A stretch of DNA of 6,172 bases from Candidatus Methanomethylophilaceae archaeon (GTDB taxonomy: Archaea > Thermoplasmatota > Thermoplasmata > Methanomassiliicoccales > Methanomethylophilaceae): contig JALNYB010000075.1 of the NCBI GenBank assembly GCA_023230065.1, positions 1 through 6,172 of the forward strand. Reading direction: 5' to 3'. The notes beneath the pieces were generated by a model, which saw only the letters and a list, made by a program, of their open reading frames with translations, searched no databases and was not told the origin of the DNA. Position numbers and translations under genes: made by a program. The stretch's first letter is position 1. Every line of letters begins with the position of its first letter. Shown here piece by piece: positions 1 to 5,991 of the stretch.

Positions 1-48
1 TTAAACATCCATTTATTACAAATTCCGGTGAAATTACAATTAACTATC

Positions 49-55
49 TATAAAT
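49..55 (+). promoter_or_regulatory. Archaeal TATA box for the small membrane protein gene
   Basis: The sequence TATAAAT lies with its centre 30 bp upstream of the ATG at 82. Archaeal transcription usually starts about 25-27 bp downstream of the box centre, which would put the start near 77-80. The transcript would then be leaderless or have a leader of only a few bases. This agrees with the absence of a purine-rich ribosome binding site before the ATG (the bases there are ATACAAACACT). No clear BRE purine element is visible upstream. A 7-bp direct repeat (ATTACAA, at 15-21 and 33-39) sits just upstream and might be a regulator site, but it is short enough to be chance. Confidence 0.5.
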
Positions 56-81
56 CTTTAGCAATATGATATACAAACACT

Positions 82-330
82 ATGAATGATGTAAAATCAA
101 AGTATAAATTCCCTTGGCAATTATTTGTAGCTCTGATGCTGCTGACATTTGTACCGTCAGTATATCAAACATTCAGAGTATATTTTCTGGTTACATCCGG
201 ATCGGTGGATTCTCTGGATATAATAGGTCAGATTGAATGGTTTGATTTGATCAATCAAACGCTCAAAGCATTTCTCATAATACCGTTGTATTACATTTTA
301 AGTAATTTTTTTCAAAAGAACACCGCGTAA
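82..330 (+). CDS. Small two-helix membrane protein, possible N-terminal remnant of a MATE-like transporter
   Basis: This encodes 82 residues with a basic N-terminus (K5, K7, K9) and two hydrophobic segments, roughly residues 12-37 and 60-76, joined by an acidic loop (D43, D46, E52, D55). It should be an integral membrane protein. The start at 82 is supported by the TATA box 30 bp upstream; there is no ribosome binding site, as expected for a leaderless archaeal mRNA. The pattern 'PWQLFVALMLLTFVPSVYQT' followed by 'IEWFDLINQTLKAFLIIPLY' recalls the first two helices of an atypical group of MATE-family exporters, in which a proline-containing helix 1 is followed by an amphipathic helix 2. A full MATE protein has about 12 helices and over 400 residues, so this would be only the beginning. 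The resemblance is from memory and not proven. It could equally be a genuine short membrane protein of unknown function. A T7 run at 306-312 lies just before the stop and may have caused a frameshift. Confidence 0.6.
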   Translation: MNDVKSKYKFPWQLFVALMLLTFVPSVYQTFRVYFLVTSGSVDSLDIIGQIEWFDLINQTLKAFLIIPLYYILSNFFQKNTA

Positions 331-465
331 GTCCCCATATATAGTAATTAAAGTACTGAAAAAACGTACTTCCTATCAAAAAAGGTTGTTAGATATTCTC
401 TTCCATTTTTCCACCTTTGGAAATTATTGTGAAAATATCATAATACTCCATATGCCACAATGCCC

Positions 466-475
466 TTTTTTGTTT
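466..475 (+). terminator. Possible T-tract terminator of the small membrane protein gene
   Basis: A run of six T followed by GTTT, preceded by CCC, lies about 135 bp after the stop codon. Oligo-T stretches without a strong hairpin are the usual intrinsic termination signal in archaea. Several weaker T-rich stretches lie closer to the stop (about 403-418), so the actual end point cannot be fixed from sequence alone. Confidence 0.3.
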
Positions 476-528
476 GTTAGGTTAGCTATCCAAAAGATAG
501 TCAAATGGCTAAGATTCCATGGTTACGA

Positions 529-540
529 TACATTAATGTA
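529..540. promoter_or_regulatory. 12-bp perfect palindrome upstream of the surface protein TATA box
   Basis: TACATTAATGTA is a perfect 12-bp palindrome ending 9 bp before the TATA box at 550. It falls where an archaeal dimeric helix-turn-helix or Lrp-type regulator could touch the BRE/TATA complex. AT-rich DNA gives such palindromes by chance fairly often, so this is only a candidate site. Confidence 0.3.
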
Positions 541-549
541 AGTTTACAC

Positions 550-558
550 TATATTTTA
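550..558 (+). promoter_or_regulatory. Archaeal TATA box for the large surface protein gene
   Basis: TATATTTTA is centred about 31 bp before the ATG at 585. Transcription should start near 578-582, giving a leader of only about 3-7 bases before the first of three closely spaced ATG codons (585, 588, 594). No purine-rich ribosome binding site precedes them, which fits leaderless or near-leaderless translation. The spacing matches that of the box in front of the gene at 82, so both promoters appear to follow the same plan. Confidence 0.5.
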
Positions 559-561
559 CCT

Positions 562-582
562 AATTATGATTTTATCATAATT
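562..582. promoter_or_regulatory. Perfect 9-bp inverted repeat over the predicted transcription start
   Basis: AATTATGAT (562-570) and ATCATAATT (574-582) are exact reverse complements separated by TTT. The element lies between the TATA box and the start codon, over the predicted transcription start. A repressor bound here would block RNA polymerase loading or escape, so an operator is the simplest reading. A role as an RNA hairpin is less likely, because transcription should begin inside or after the repeat. No specific regulator can be named. Confidence 0.5.
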
Positions 583-584
583 GG

Positions 585-3500
585 ATGATGGATATGAAAA
601 AAAGATTAATGACATTATTAACTGTTTTTGCTATTTTCGTATTAGCGCTGTCAGTCACACCCGCGGCGGCGGATGAAATAGTATTTGATGCCAATTGGCT
701 TCAAAATCAGATTGATGCTGCAGGCCCAAACTCAGCAACCATTTACATTCCATCCAACATTGAGATAGGAGGTAGTGAATCCCTTATAATCGCCTCTGGT
801 CAGGATATTACTCTCAAACCTCAAGGTGGTGATGTCAGAATCACAAGGACGACCCAAAATAGTAACCCTATGTTTACTGTTTATGGCACACTCACGCTCT
901 CAGGTGACACTGAAAATCATATTCTCACATTGGATGGAGCCAGAACTGATATTGGATACGGCGATGATGAATACTCTGGTTCACTAGTTTATGTTGATGA
1001 GGGCACATTCACGTTAAATATGGGTAATATTATGAATAACAAAGCATTAAGCGGCGGCGGCGTGTGTGTTGTTGATGGCAGCAAATTTATGATGAACGGG
1101 GGGACTATCACTGATAATCAGGCAATAAACGGCGGTGGTGTCTCTATTGATAATGATCATGATTGGAGAGATATTGTTTCAAGTTCATTCAACATGAATG
1201 GAGGTACTATTTCAAGGAATGTGGCAATGGGTAGTGTGGAAATGGGTAGTTTAGATTACATTTATAACCCAAGTTGCGGCGGTGGTGTCTCTATTAATAC
1301 AGATGGAATATTTACTCTATCTAATGGTACAATCTCAAAGAATCAAGCTGTGCTAGATGGTGGTGGTGTATATGTTGCCGGAACTATGCAAATCACATAT
1401 TCTGCGTCTGAGTCTATTATTACCCGCGGTAAGTTCATAATATCAGGTGGTGAAATTTCAGAAAATATAGCATTAAACGGGGACGAAATCTTTGTTGGTC
1501 ATTCTGCAGAGTTAAAATTATCTGGGGATTCAAATACAAGAATTGGGCCAAACACAACATATATTGATAAATTACGCGAAGGCGATACAAACATTACAAT
1601 TATTGGCTCATTTTTAGGTAAAGTTGAAAACATCACTAGTTACGGTATATTGCAGGGATGTCAGGTAATTGATATCAAAGAAGCTATTACTGTATCATCA
1701 GAATCTTTCACTTTATTTAACAAGAACTACAAACTTGAAACATATAATGGGTATTTAGTTACCAAATCGATAGTTTCAGATACCCATAAGATAGATGATA
1801 ACACGGTTACTGCAAGAACATTTGAAGACTTGCTCAATTACCTGCGTGTAAATGGTAATCGGACAATTATTGTAGGGGGTGAGATTCCAGTAAGTTCCTC
1901 TCTTCTCTATGTACTTCCAGAAGCAAATATCATTCTAAAGCCGACAGATACCGGGACATCTCGTATTTATCTGACGGGGTGTGATGATAGAAGTTGGACT
2001 AGTATGTTTATTGTAGATGGTGGTAACCTTACTATTCAAGACTCAGGAAATAATAGACTCATCTTCGATGGATGTAGAGAGATATTCCCAAATAACGATG
2101 ATCCACTATTTTATGTTACCAATAATGGTATATTCAATATGTCAGGAGGTGAAATCTCTGGAAATGCAAATATTAATGGAGCATTATATGTAGAAGAGAA
2201 TGGGGTGTTTACTATGTCAAATGGTTCAATAGTAAGGAATAATGGGGGGGTGAATTTAGATGGAATGTTTATCATGTCTGGTGGAAAAATTTCAGAAAAC
2301 ACGGGTGTTGGTGTGATGCATGCCGGAACATTCATCATGAGTGGGGGTGAGATTTCCAAAAATAGAGGGGGTGTACTTCAGGCCCATGGTCTATTTACTA
2401 TGTCCGGTGGTAACGTTACGAATAATAATCTAAATCAGGGTGCCAATATAGAGGTGGGCGGTGTTTATATTATGGGAGGTACATTTGTCATGAGTGGGGG
2501 TGAGATTTCGGGTAATGAGGGGATTTATGGTGGAGGAGTGTGTATTGCTGGATATGGTGATATGTTTGGCACATTTATAATGTCTGGAGGTACTGTCACA
2601 AGTAATTCCGCAACGTATGGAGATGAGATTTGTGTTGCTGGTCGCACCAATACCAATGCGGTGTTCCAAATTTCCAATGAGGCAATTGTGGGTCCAGGTA
2701 CAACCTATCTCTTCAACCCATTAAATTCGAGCAATGGAGAGGGAACCTACATTAAAATTATTGGCACATCGTTCAATGGTCGCGTTGATAATATTACTGG
2801 AAGTAATCTCGGTCCAGGAAAATATATAGTAAATACGGCCAGTAATGCATTGAGTGAATCTGTCAAAGATAATTTCACACTGTATAACAAAAGTCTTAGT
2901 TTGGTTGCGGAAAATGGATGGCTCAAAATATCTGATACTGCGCCAACAACAGAGATATTCGCTGGTTCTGGGACTGAAACTGACCCTTATCAGATAATAA
3001 CAGATGAAGATTTACTAAAACTCGCAGAAAATGTTAACAATGGGAACTCGTATGCAAATACATATTTTATTGTGATGCAGGACATTGATTTGAGTCAGTA
3101 TGATAATTGGATACCGATTGGATACAAGTATAATACTCCATTTAGTGGGATATTTAATGGATCTTGTTACACGATACGTAATCTTACCATAACTCAACCT
3201 GGCGACACAGACGCTTCAGGATTGTTTGGTATAACTAAGAATGCTATTCTCCAAAATCTCAATGTTGCTGCTCATAGTATATCCGGATATCATAATGCTG
3301 GTTCTTTAGTCGGAAGTGCAAGCGGAGGGGCGATTCAAAACTGTCATGTAACGGTAATTGAGTCTATCTCAGGTCAATATCAAATAGGCGGATTTGTAGG
3401 TGATAGTATGTCACTGAGGATTAGTGACTGTTCTTTTGCTGGGAACGTAGTGGTTTGTCGGGGCGAAGCGGGGGGAGGTCTTGTCGGTTTCTCTAGTGAG

Positions 3501-5948
3501 ATTAACATTATTAATTCCTCAGCAACAGGATCAGTATCATCTGTTACAGGTAAACATATTGGAGGATTGATTGGTCGTGCTCAATCCTCTACAGAGATAA
3601 AGAATTGCTATGTATTATCCAATCTATCTGCTAAATATAACGTTGGTGGTTTGATTGGGTATTATATTGCCGATAATCTCTCAATTTCTAATTGTTACGT
3701 GGCTGGATGTATCTATGCTCGAACATATGGCTCTGGAGGTTTAATTGGTTTTGCTGAAGGAAATGATTTAAAAATGCCCATCAAAATAAGTAACAGTTAC
3801 GTTTCTGGAATTATTTCCGCAGATTATTCGTATGCTGGTGGGTTTATTGGATACTCAGATATTGATGATTCAGGAAGTATTAAAATAACTAACTCAATTG
3901 TAGCATGTAAACAAATCAATTCATATACCTCTGCTAAGAATGTTGGAAGATTTGTTGGTTCCGGTTCAGGCGTCATCATTGATAACTGTTATGCTTGTAG
4001 CGATATGACAACAACAGCTCACTCTGGATTTTCAAACGATGTGGGAATAACTATTGAGTCATCTAGTGTGTTTGGAACATTTCCAAACGGAGTCTGGAGT
4101 AGTTGGGATACCGCTGTCTGGAAAGAGAATGAAGGAGATGGGTCATATCAACTACCCATTTTTGATTGGCAAACGATACCCGTTTCGTTAAATATTTCAG
4201 ACATAACATTATTTACAACAGATGTTGGAGAGACAAAATGCAGTAATGGCTCTGGAACTATGTATGATCCGTATATTATCACATCACCTGAAGAATTTAA
4301 TTTAATTCGTTACGATCTTGATGCAAATTATATATTATCTGCTGACATTGACTTGAGCGGATATGAAAATTGGGAACCGATTGGAAATTTATACTATCCA
4401 TTTAGAGGTTGTTTAGATGGAAAGGGACATCAGATTAATAATCTTAATCTCCACCCTGGAGAATTAAATCCGCATTCATCAAATGGTGATTGTTATGGGT
4501 TATTCGAAAGCATTAATTGTGCTACAATAAAAGCGATTATCTTAAATGTAACCTCAATTTCGGGTTCTGGAAATGTTGGATCGTTATGCGGATATGCCCG
4601 TGGTGGCATTATTGAGAATTGTTCTGTTTACATAACTGGAACATATGAATTATATTCATTCAATGGAGGTGGACTTATTGGGGGGACATATAGTTCTTCA
4701 AGTGAGCCCCTCTCAATATCCAACTGTTTAGTATCGGGGTCTCTTACAGCACATGGAGATACATTAGGCGGGCTGATAGGATCTGCAATAGGTGAAGATG
4801 CTGATTCACTTTCCATTACGGGTTGTTATGTAACAGGAAATTTCTCATCGCAGACTCAGGTCTGGTCAAGTAAAGTTGGAGGCCTTATTGGTGACGCATC
4901 AAAATCCATTTCGGTCAGTGACTGTTATGTGGATGCTGATATAGATGCATATTCTTCCGTCCTCTCATCACATGCAGGTGGACTTATTGGTGAGATTACA
5001 GCCTTCAGCGATGGAAGCAGTATTATTGAAAATTGTTATGTTACTGGCACTATCAGTGGAGTTGATGGAGTCGGGGGGCTGATTGCTACAGTATACTATG
5101 TTGGAGATTGTGAAGATTCCGACTCACTCATTATTAGAGACTGTGTATCGTTAGTTTCTGAATATTCGGGAACATCAAATGTCAACAGAATATTAGGATA
5201 TGCCGAAAACTCAATATACCCAACTTTCATTAACAACTATGCACTCTCAACTGTGCTGACAGGGAATTCAATTGATGGGATTGATTTATCCCCAGCCAAT
5301 TCTGAGACGCAGACATTCTACGAAAATACATTAGGCTGGGACTTTGCTAATGTATGGATAATGGATTCCGATATTTCAAGATATCCGGTATTTATATGGC
5401 AAAGTAGTAAACAGCCCAACCCCACCGTAAATCCAACAAGTGATAAAATAGATTTATGTTCAGGTTGGAACTTTATATCAATTCCAAAAACTCTTGACTC
5501 ATCCAAAAACACAGCACATAAATTATTTGAAGGAATTGATACTGATAACTACTCGATTTTAGGATACAATACCCAGACTCAGATATGGGAACGGTTAACT
5601 GTTGACACATACATTTCCCCAATGACAGGATATTGGATTTACTCCAAAACAGATGATGTCATTGAATGCGTATTCCCATCAACCCCACAGACGCCGTCAA
5701 TAAAAACAGTTTACCCCGGTTGGAACGCAGTTGGACTCAGTGCTGAAGAGCCAACAGAAGCAAGTAACGCACTTGCCGGAACTAAATGGAGAACTGTGAT
5801 TCAATGGAATTTAGCGAACAAAAAATATGATTCTCCAATTATCAATGGCGGGACTGGAATATATTCACCAGACCATCTGCTCAACTTAGGAAACGGGTAT
5901 TGGCTCTTTATTGATGAACAAGGAACCCTTACAGGATTAACAGCGTGA
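585..5948 (+). CDS. Giant secreted adhesin-like protein with duplicated beta-helix, GLUG and GWN/GYW modules
   Basis: This encodes 1787 residues of a predicted cell-surface or secreted protein with no enzyme motif. The signal peptide is residues 1-29 (basic KKR at 5-7, hydrophobic core about 8-24, then TPAAA with cleavage expected before D30). Six modules follow: A1 30-394 and A2 408-783, beta-helix regions with 5 and 7 copies of an 'F-x-M-S-G-G-x-I-S-x-N' repeat; B1 792-1196 and B2 1219-1606, beta-helix regions with about 8 and 7 GLUG motifs ('GGLIG'); a Pro/Asn/Thr linker at 1607-1619; and C1 1620-1697 and C2 1705-1787, each starting with GWN and ending with GYW. Such repeats are typical of adhesin-like proteins of archaea and bacteria; binding to cells, hosts or surfaces is inferred. 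There are 31 cysteines and about two dozen N-X-S/T sequons. No C-terminal transmembrane anchor or PGF-type sorting signal is visible. The start could be Met1, Met2 or Met4; the TATA spacing favours the first. The gene ends with tandem TGA TAA stops. Confidence 0.95.
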   Translation: MMDMKKRLMTLLTVFAIFVLALSVTPAAADEIVFDANWLQNQIDAAGPNSATIYIPSNIEIGGSESLIIASGQDITLKPQGGDVRITRTTQNSNPMFTVYGTLTLSGDTENHILTLDGARTDIGYGDDEYSGSLVYVDEGTFTLNMGNIMNNKALSGGGVCVVDGSKFMMNGGTITDNQAINGGGVSIDNDHDWRDIVSSSFNMNGGTISRNVAMGSVEMGSLDYIYNPSCGGGVSINTDGIFTLSNGTISKNQAVLDGGGVYVAGTMQITYSASESIITRGKFIISGGEISENIALNGDEIFVGHSAELKLSGDSNTRIGPNTTYIDKLREGDTNITIIGSFLGKVENITSYGILQGCQVIDIKEAITVSSESFTLFNKNYKLETYNGYLVTKSIVSDTHKIDDNTVTARTFEDLLNYLRVNGNRTIIVGGEIPVSSSLLYVLPEANIILKPTDTGTSRIYLTGCDDRSWTSMFIVDGGNLTIQDSGNNRLIFDGCREIFPNNDDPLFYVTNNGIFNMSGGEISGNANINGALYVEENGVFTMSNGSIVRNNGGVNLDGMFIMSGGKISENTGVGVMHAGTFIMSGGEISKNRGGVLQAHGLFTMSGGNVTNNNLNQGANIEVGGVYIMGGTFVMSGGEISGNEGIYGGGVCIAGYGDMFGTFIMSGGTVTSNSATYGDEICVAGRTNTNAVFQISNEAIVGPGTTYLFNPLNSSNGEGTYIKIIGTSFNGRVDNITGSNLGPGKYIVNTASNALSESVKDNFTLYNKSLSLVAENGWLKISDTAPTTEIFAGSGTETDPYQIITDEDLLKLAENVNNGNSYANTYFIVMQDIDLSQYDNWIPIGYKYNTPFSGIFNGSCYTIRNLTITQPGDTDASGLFGITKNAILQNLNVAAHSISGYHNAGSLVGSASGGAIQNCHVTVIESISGQYQIGGFVGDSMSLRISDCSFAGNVVVCRGEAGGGLVGFSSEINIINSSATGSVSSVTGKHIGGLIGRAQSSTEIKNCYVLSNLSAKYNVGGLIGYYIADNLSISNCYVAGCIYARTYGSGGLIGFAEGNDLKMPIKISNSYVSGIISADYSYAGGFIGYSDIDDSGSIKITNSIVACKQINSYTSAKNVGRFVGSGSGVIIDNCYACSDMTTTAHSGFSNDVGITIESSSVFGTFPNGVWSSWDTAVWKENEGDGSYQLPIFDWQTIPVSLNISDITLFTTDVGETKCSNGSGTMYDPYIITSPEEFNLIRYDLDANYILSADIDLSGYENWEPIGNLYYPFRGCLDGKGHQINNLNLHPGELNPHSSNGDCYGLFESINCATIKAIILNVTSISGSGNVGSLCGYARGGIIENCSVYITGTYELYSFNGGGLIGGTYSSSSEPLSISNCLVSGSLTAHGDTLGGLIGSAIGEDADSLSITGCYVTGNFSSQTQVWSSKVGGLIGDASKSISVSDCYVDADIDAYSSVLSSHAGGLIGEITAFSDGSSIIENCYVTGTISGVDGVGGLIATVYYVGDCEDSDSLIIRDCVSLVSEYSGTSNVNRILGYAENSIYPTFINNYALSTVLTGNSIDGIDLSPANSETQTFYENTLGWDFANVWIMDSDISRYPVFIWQSSKQPNPTVNPTSDKIDLCSGWNFISIPKTLDSSKNTAHKLFEGIDTDNYSILGYNTQTQIWERLTVDTYISPMTGYWIYSKTDDVIECVFPSTPQTPSIKTVYPGWNAVGLSAEEPTEASNALAGTKWRTVIQWNLANKKYDSPIINGGTGIYSPDHLLNLGNGYWLFIDEQGTLTGLTA
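2244..2250 (+). repeat. Homopolymeric G7 tract inside the A2 coding region
   Basis: Seven G in a row encode Gly-Gly and the first base of a Val codon (N-N-G-G-V-N). It is the longest G run in the gene; runs of six occur at 3470-3475, 4680-4685 and 5073-5078. Such tracts slip during replication, and loss or gain of one base here would truncate the protein before the B and C modules. The frame is intact in this sequence. Confidence 0.6.
2335..2509 (+). repeat. Exact 22-bp direct repeat in neighbouring A2 coils
   Basis: Positions 2335-2356 and 2488-2509 are identical over 22 bases and start 153 bp (51 codons) apart in the same frame. Each encodes the core MSGGEIS of a beta-helix coil. Most other coils match only at protein level, so this pair looks like a recent duplication or gene-conversion event. 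It could also serve as a recombination site for gain or loss of coils. Confidence 0.7.
2958..5402 (+). repeat. Tandem B modules: GLUG-repeat beta-helices (B1 and B2)
   Basis: Two related modules of about 400 residues lie in tandem (B1 2958-4172, B2 4239-5402). Both start with the cap typical of GLUG proteins: 'GSGT-x-x-DPY-x-I', then 'DIDLS-x-Y-x-NW-x-PIG', then 'F-[SR]-G-x-[FL]-[ND]-G'. Coils of about 29-37 residues follow, each pairing a GLUG motif (for example VGGLIGYY, AGGLIGEI) with an 'I-x-[ND]-C-Y-V' strand. I count about 8 GLUG motifs in B1 (first at residue 905) and 7 in B2 (first at 1331); the last of each is degenerate (VGRFVG, VNRILG). Both modules close with a similar Trp-rich segment ending 'P-[IV]-F-x-WQ'. 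Confidence 0.85.
5442..5945 (+). repeat. Tandem C-terminal GWN...GYW domains (C1 and C2)
   Basis: Two domains of about 80 residues end the protein. C1 (residues 1620-1697) has GWNFISIP near its start and GYWIY at 1682-1686. C2 (1705-1787) has GWNAVGLS at 1712-1719 and GYWLF at 1771-1775. Both carry a central segment with an aromatic strand before or after a Trp (C1 'IWERL', C2 'VIQWNL'). I associate such pairs with the C-terminus of large secreted proteins of Methanomicrobiales, where a membrane anchor would otherwise be expected. A role in attachment to the S-layer is a guess. Confidence 0.7.
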
Positions 5949-5981
5949 TAAAAATAAAGATATGGAGAATTTCCAACAATC

Positions 5982-5987
5982 TTTTTT
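5982..5987 (+). terminator. T6 tract between convergent genes, probable terminator of the surface protein gene
   Basis: A run of six T begins 34 bp after the TGA stop, in the short gap before the stop codon of the minus-strand gene. No strong hairpin precedes it, which is normal for archaeal termination. In the opposite direction the minus strand has a T-rich tract (TTTATTTTTAT, plus-strand positions 5948-5958) that could end transcription of the convergent gene, so the gap may stop both transcripts. Confidence 0.45.
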
Positions 5988-5991
5988 GAGA

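Larger units (their letters stand above)
331..548. other. AT-rich intergenic region between the small membrane gene and the large surface protein gene
   Basis: No gene is convincing here. The stretch contains T-rich tracts at about 403-418 and 466-475 (CCCTTTTTTGTTTG) that could end transcription of the upstream gene, since archaeal terminators are often plain T-runs. One plus-strand frame stays open from 302 to the TAA at 539-541, overlapping the end of the preceding gene. It has no good start codon and no recognisable protein character. A weak imperfect stem (CTATC at 486-490 with GATAG at 496-500, flanked by TTAG and CTAA) is also present. The last part leads into the promoter of the large gene. 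Confidence 0.5.
672..2933 (+). repeat. Tandem A modules: adhesin-type beta-helix repeats (A1 and A2)
   Basis: Two diverged copies of one roughly 370-residue module lie side by side (A1 672-1766, A2 1806-2933). Each opens with a non-repetitive cap that includes an 'I-x-L-K-P' strand and an 'L-T/I-L/F-D-G' segment. A series of coils follows: 5 copies in A1 (residues 140-294) and 7 in A2 (515-674) of a motif such as GTFIMSGGEISKN, often followed by GGGVYV. Each module closes with the same order of motifs: 'GDEI-x-V', 'GP-x-TTY', 'I-x-IIG', 'V-[ED]-NIT', 'FTL-[FY]-NK' and 'NG-[YW]-L'. The matching beginnings and ends show duplication of a whole module, not only growth in the number of coils. Confidence 0.85.

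Noticed and set aside
1..69. Open plus-strand frame from the window edge to a TGA at 67-69, possibly the end of an upstream gene
   Set aside because: Only 22 codons, overlaps the TATA box at 49-55, and is too short and AT-rich to separate from chance.
482..512. Imperfect stem TTAG-CTATC...GATAG...CTAA as a possible structured RNA or terminator
   Set aside because: The two 5-bp arms are interrupted by an 8-base bulge and no T-tract follows, so it does not look like a functional hairpin.
2111..2669. Two minus-strand open frames (2111-2359 and 2430-2669) inside the large gene
   Set aside because: They are antisense to the A2 repeats; their periodic composition simply mirrors the Gly/Ser-rich coils and they have no promoter or ribosome binding site.
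3015..3197. Minus-strand open frame in module B1
   Set aside because: Antisense shadow of the GLUG cap region; no start signal and no protein-like character.
4628..4816. Minus-strand open frame in module B2
   Set aside because: Antisense shadow; its Pro/Ser-rich composition arises from Gly-rich sense codons.
672..5402. Repetitive protein-coding region considered as a CRISPR array or DNA satellite
   Set aside because: Repeats are conserved at protein level with variable spacing and drifted DNA; they lie in one intact reading frame and encode beta-helix coils.
792..5402. GLUG modules considered as part of a polysaccharide lyase or peptidase (enzymatic beta-helix)
   Set aside because: No catalytic motif of pectate lyase, GH28 or IgA-type peptidase families could be seen, and the chain consists almost wholly of repeats and caps.
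5318..5512. Minus-strand open frame over the linker and start of C1
   Set aside because: Lies wholly within the sense gene, whose module boundaries and stop are clear.
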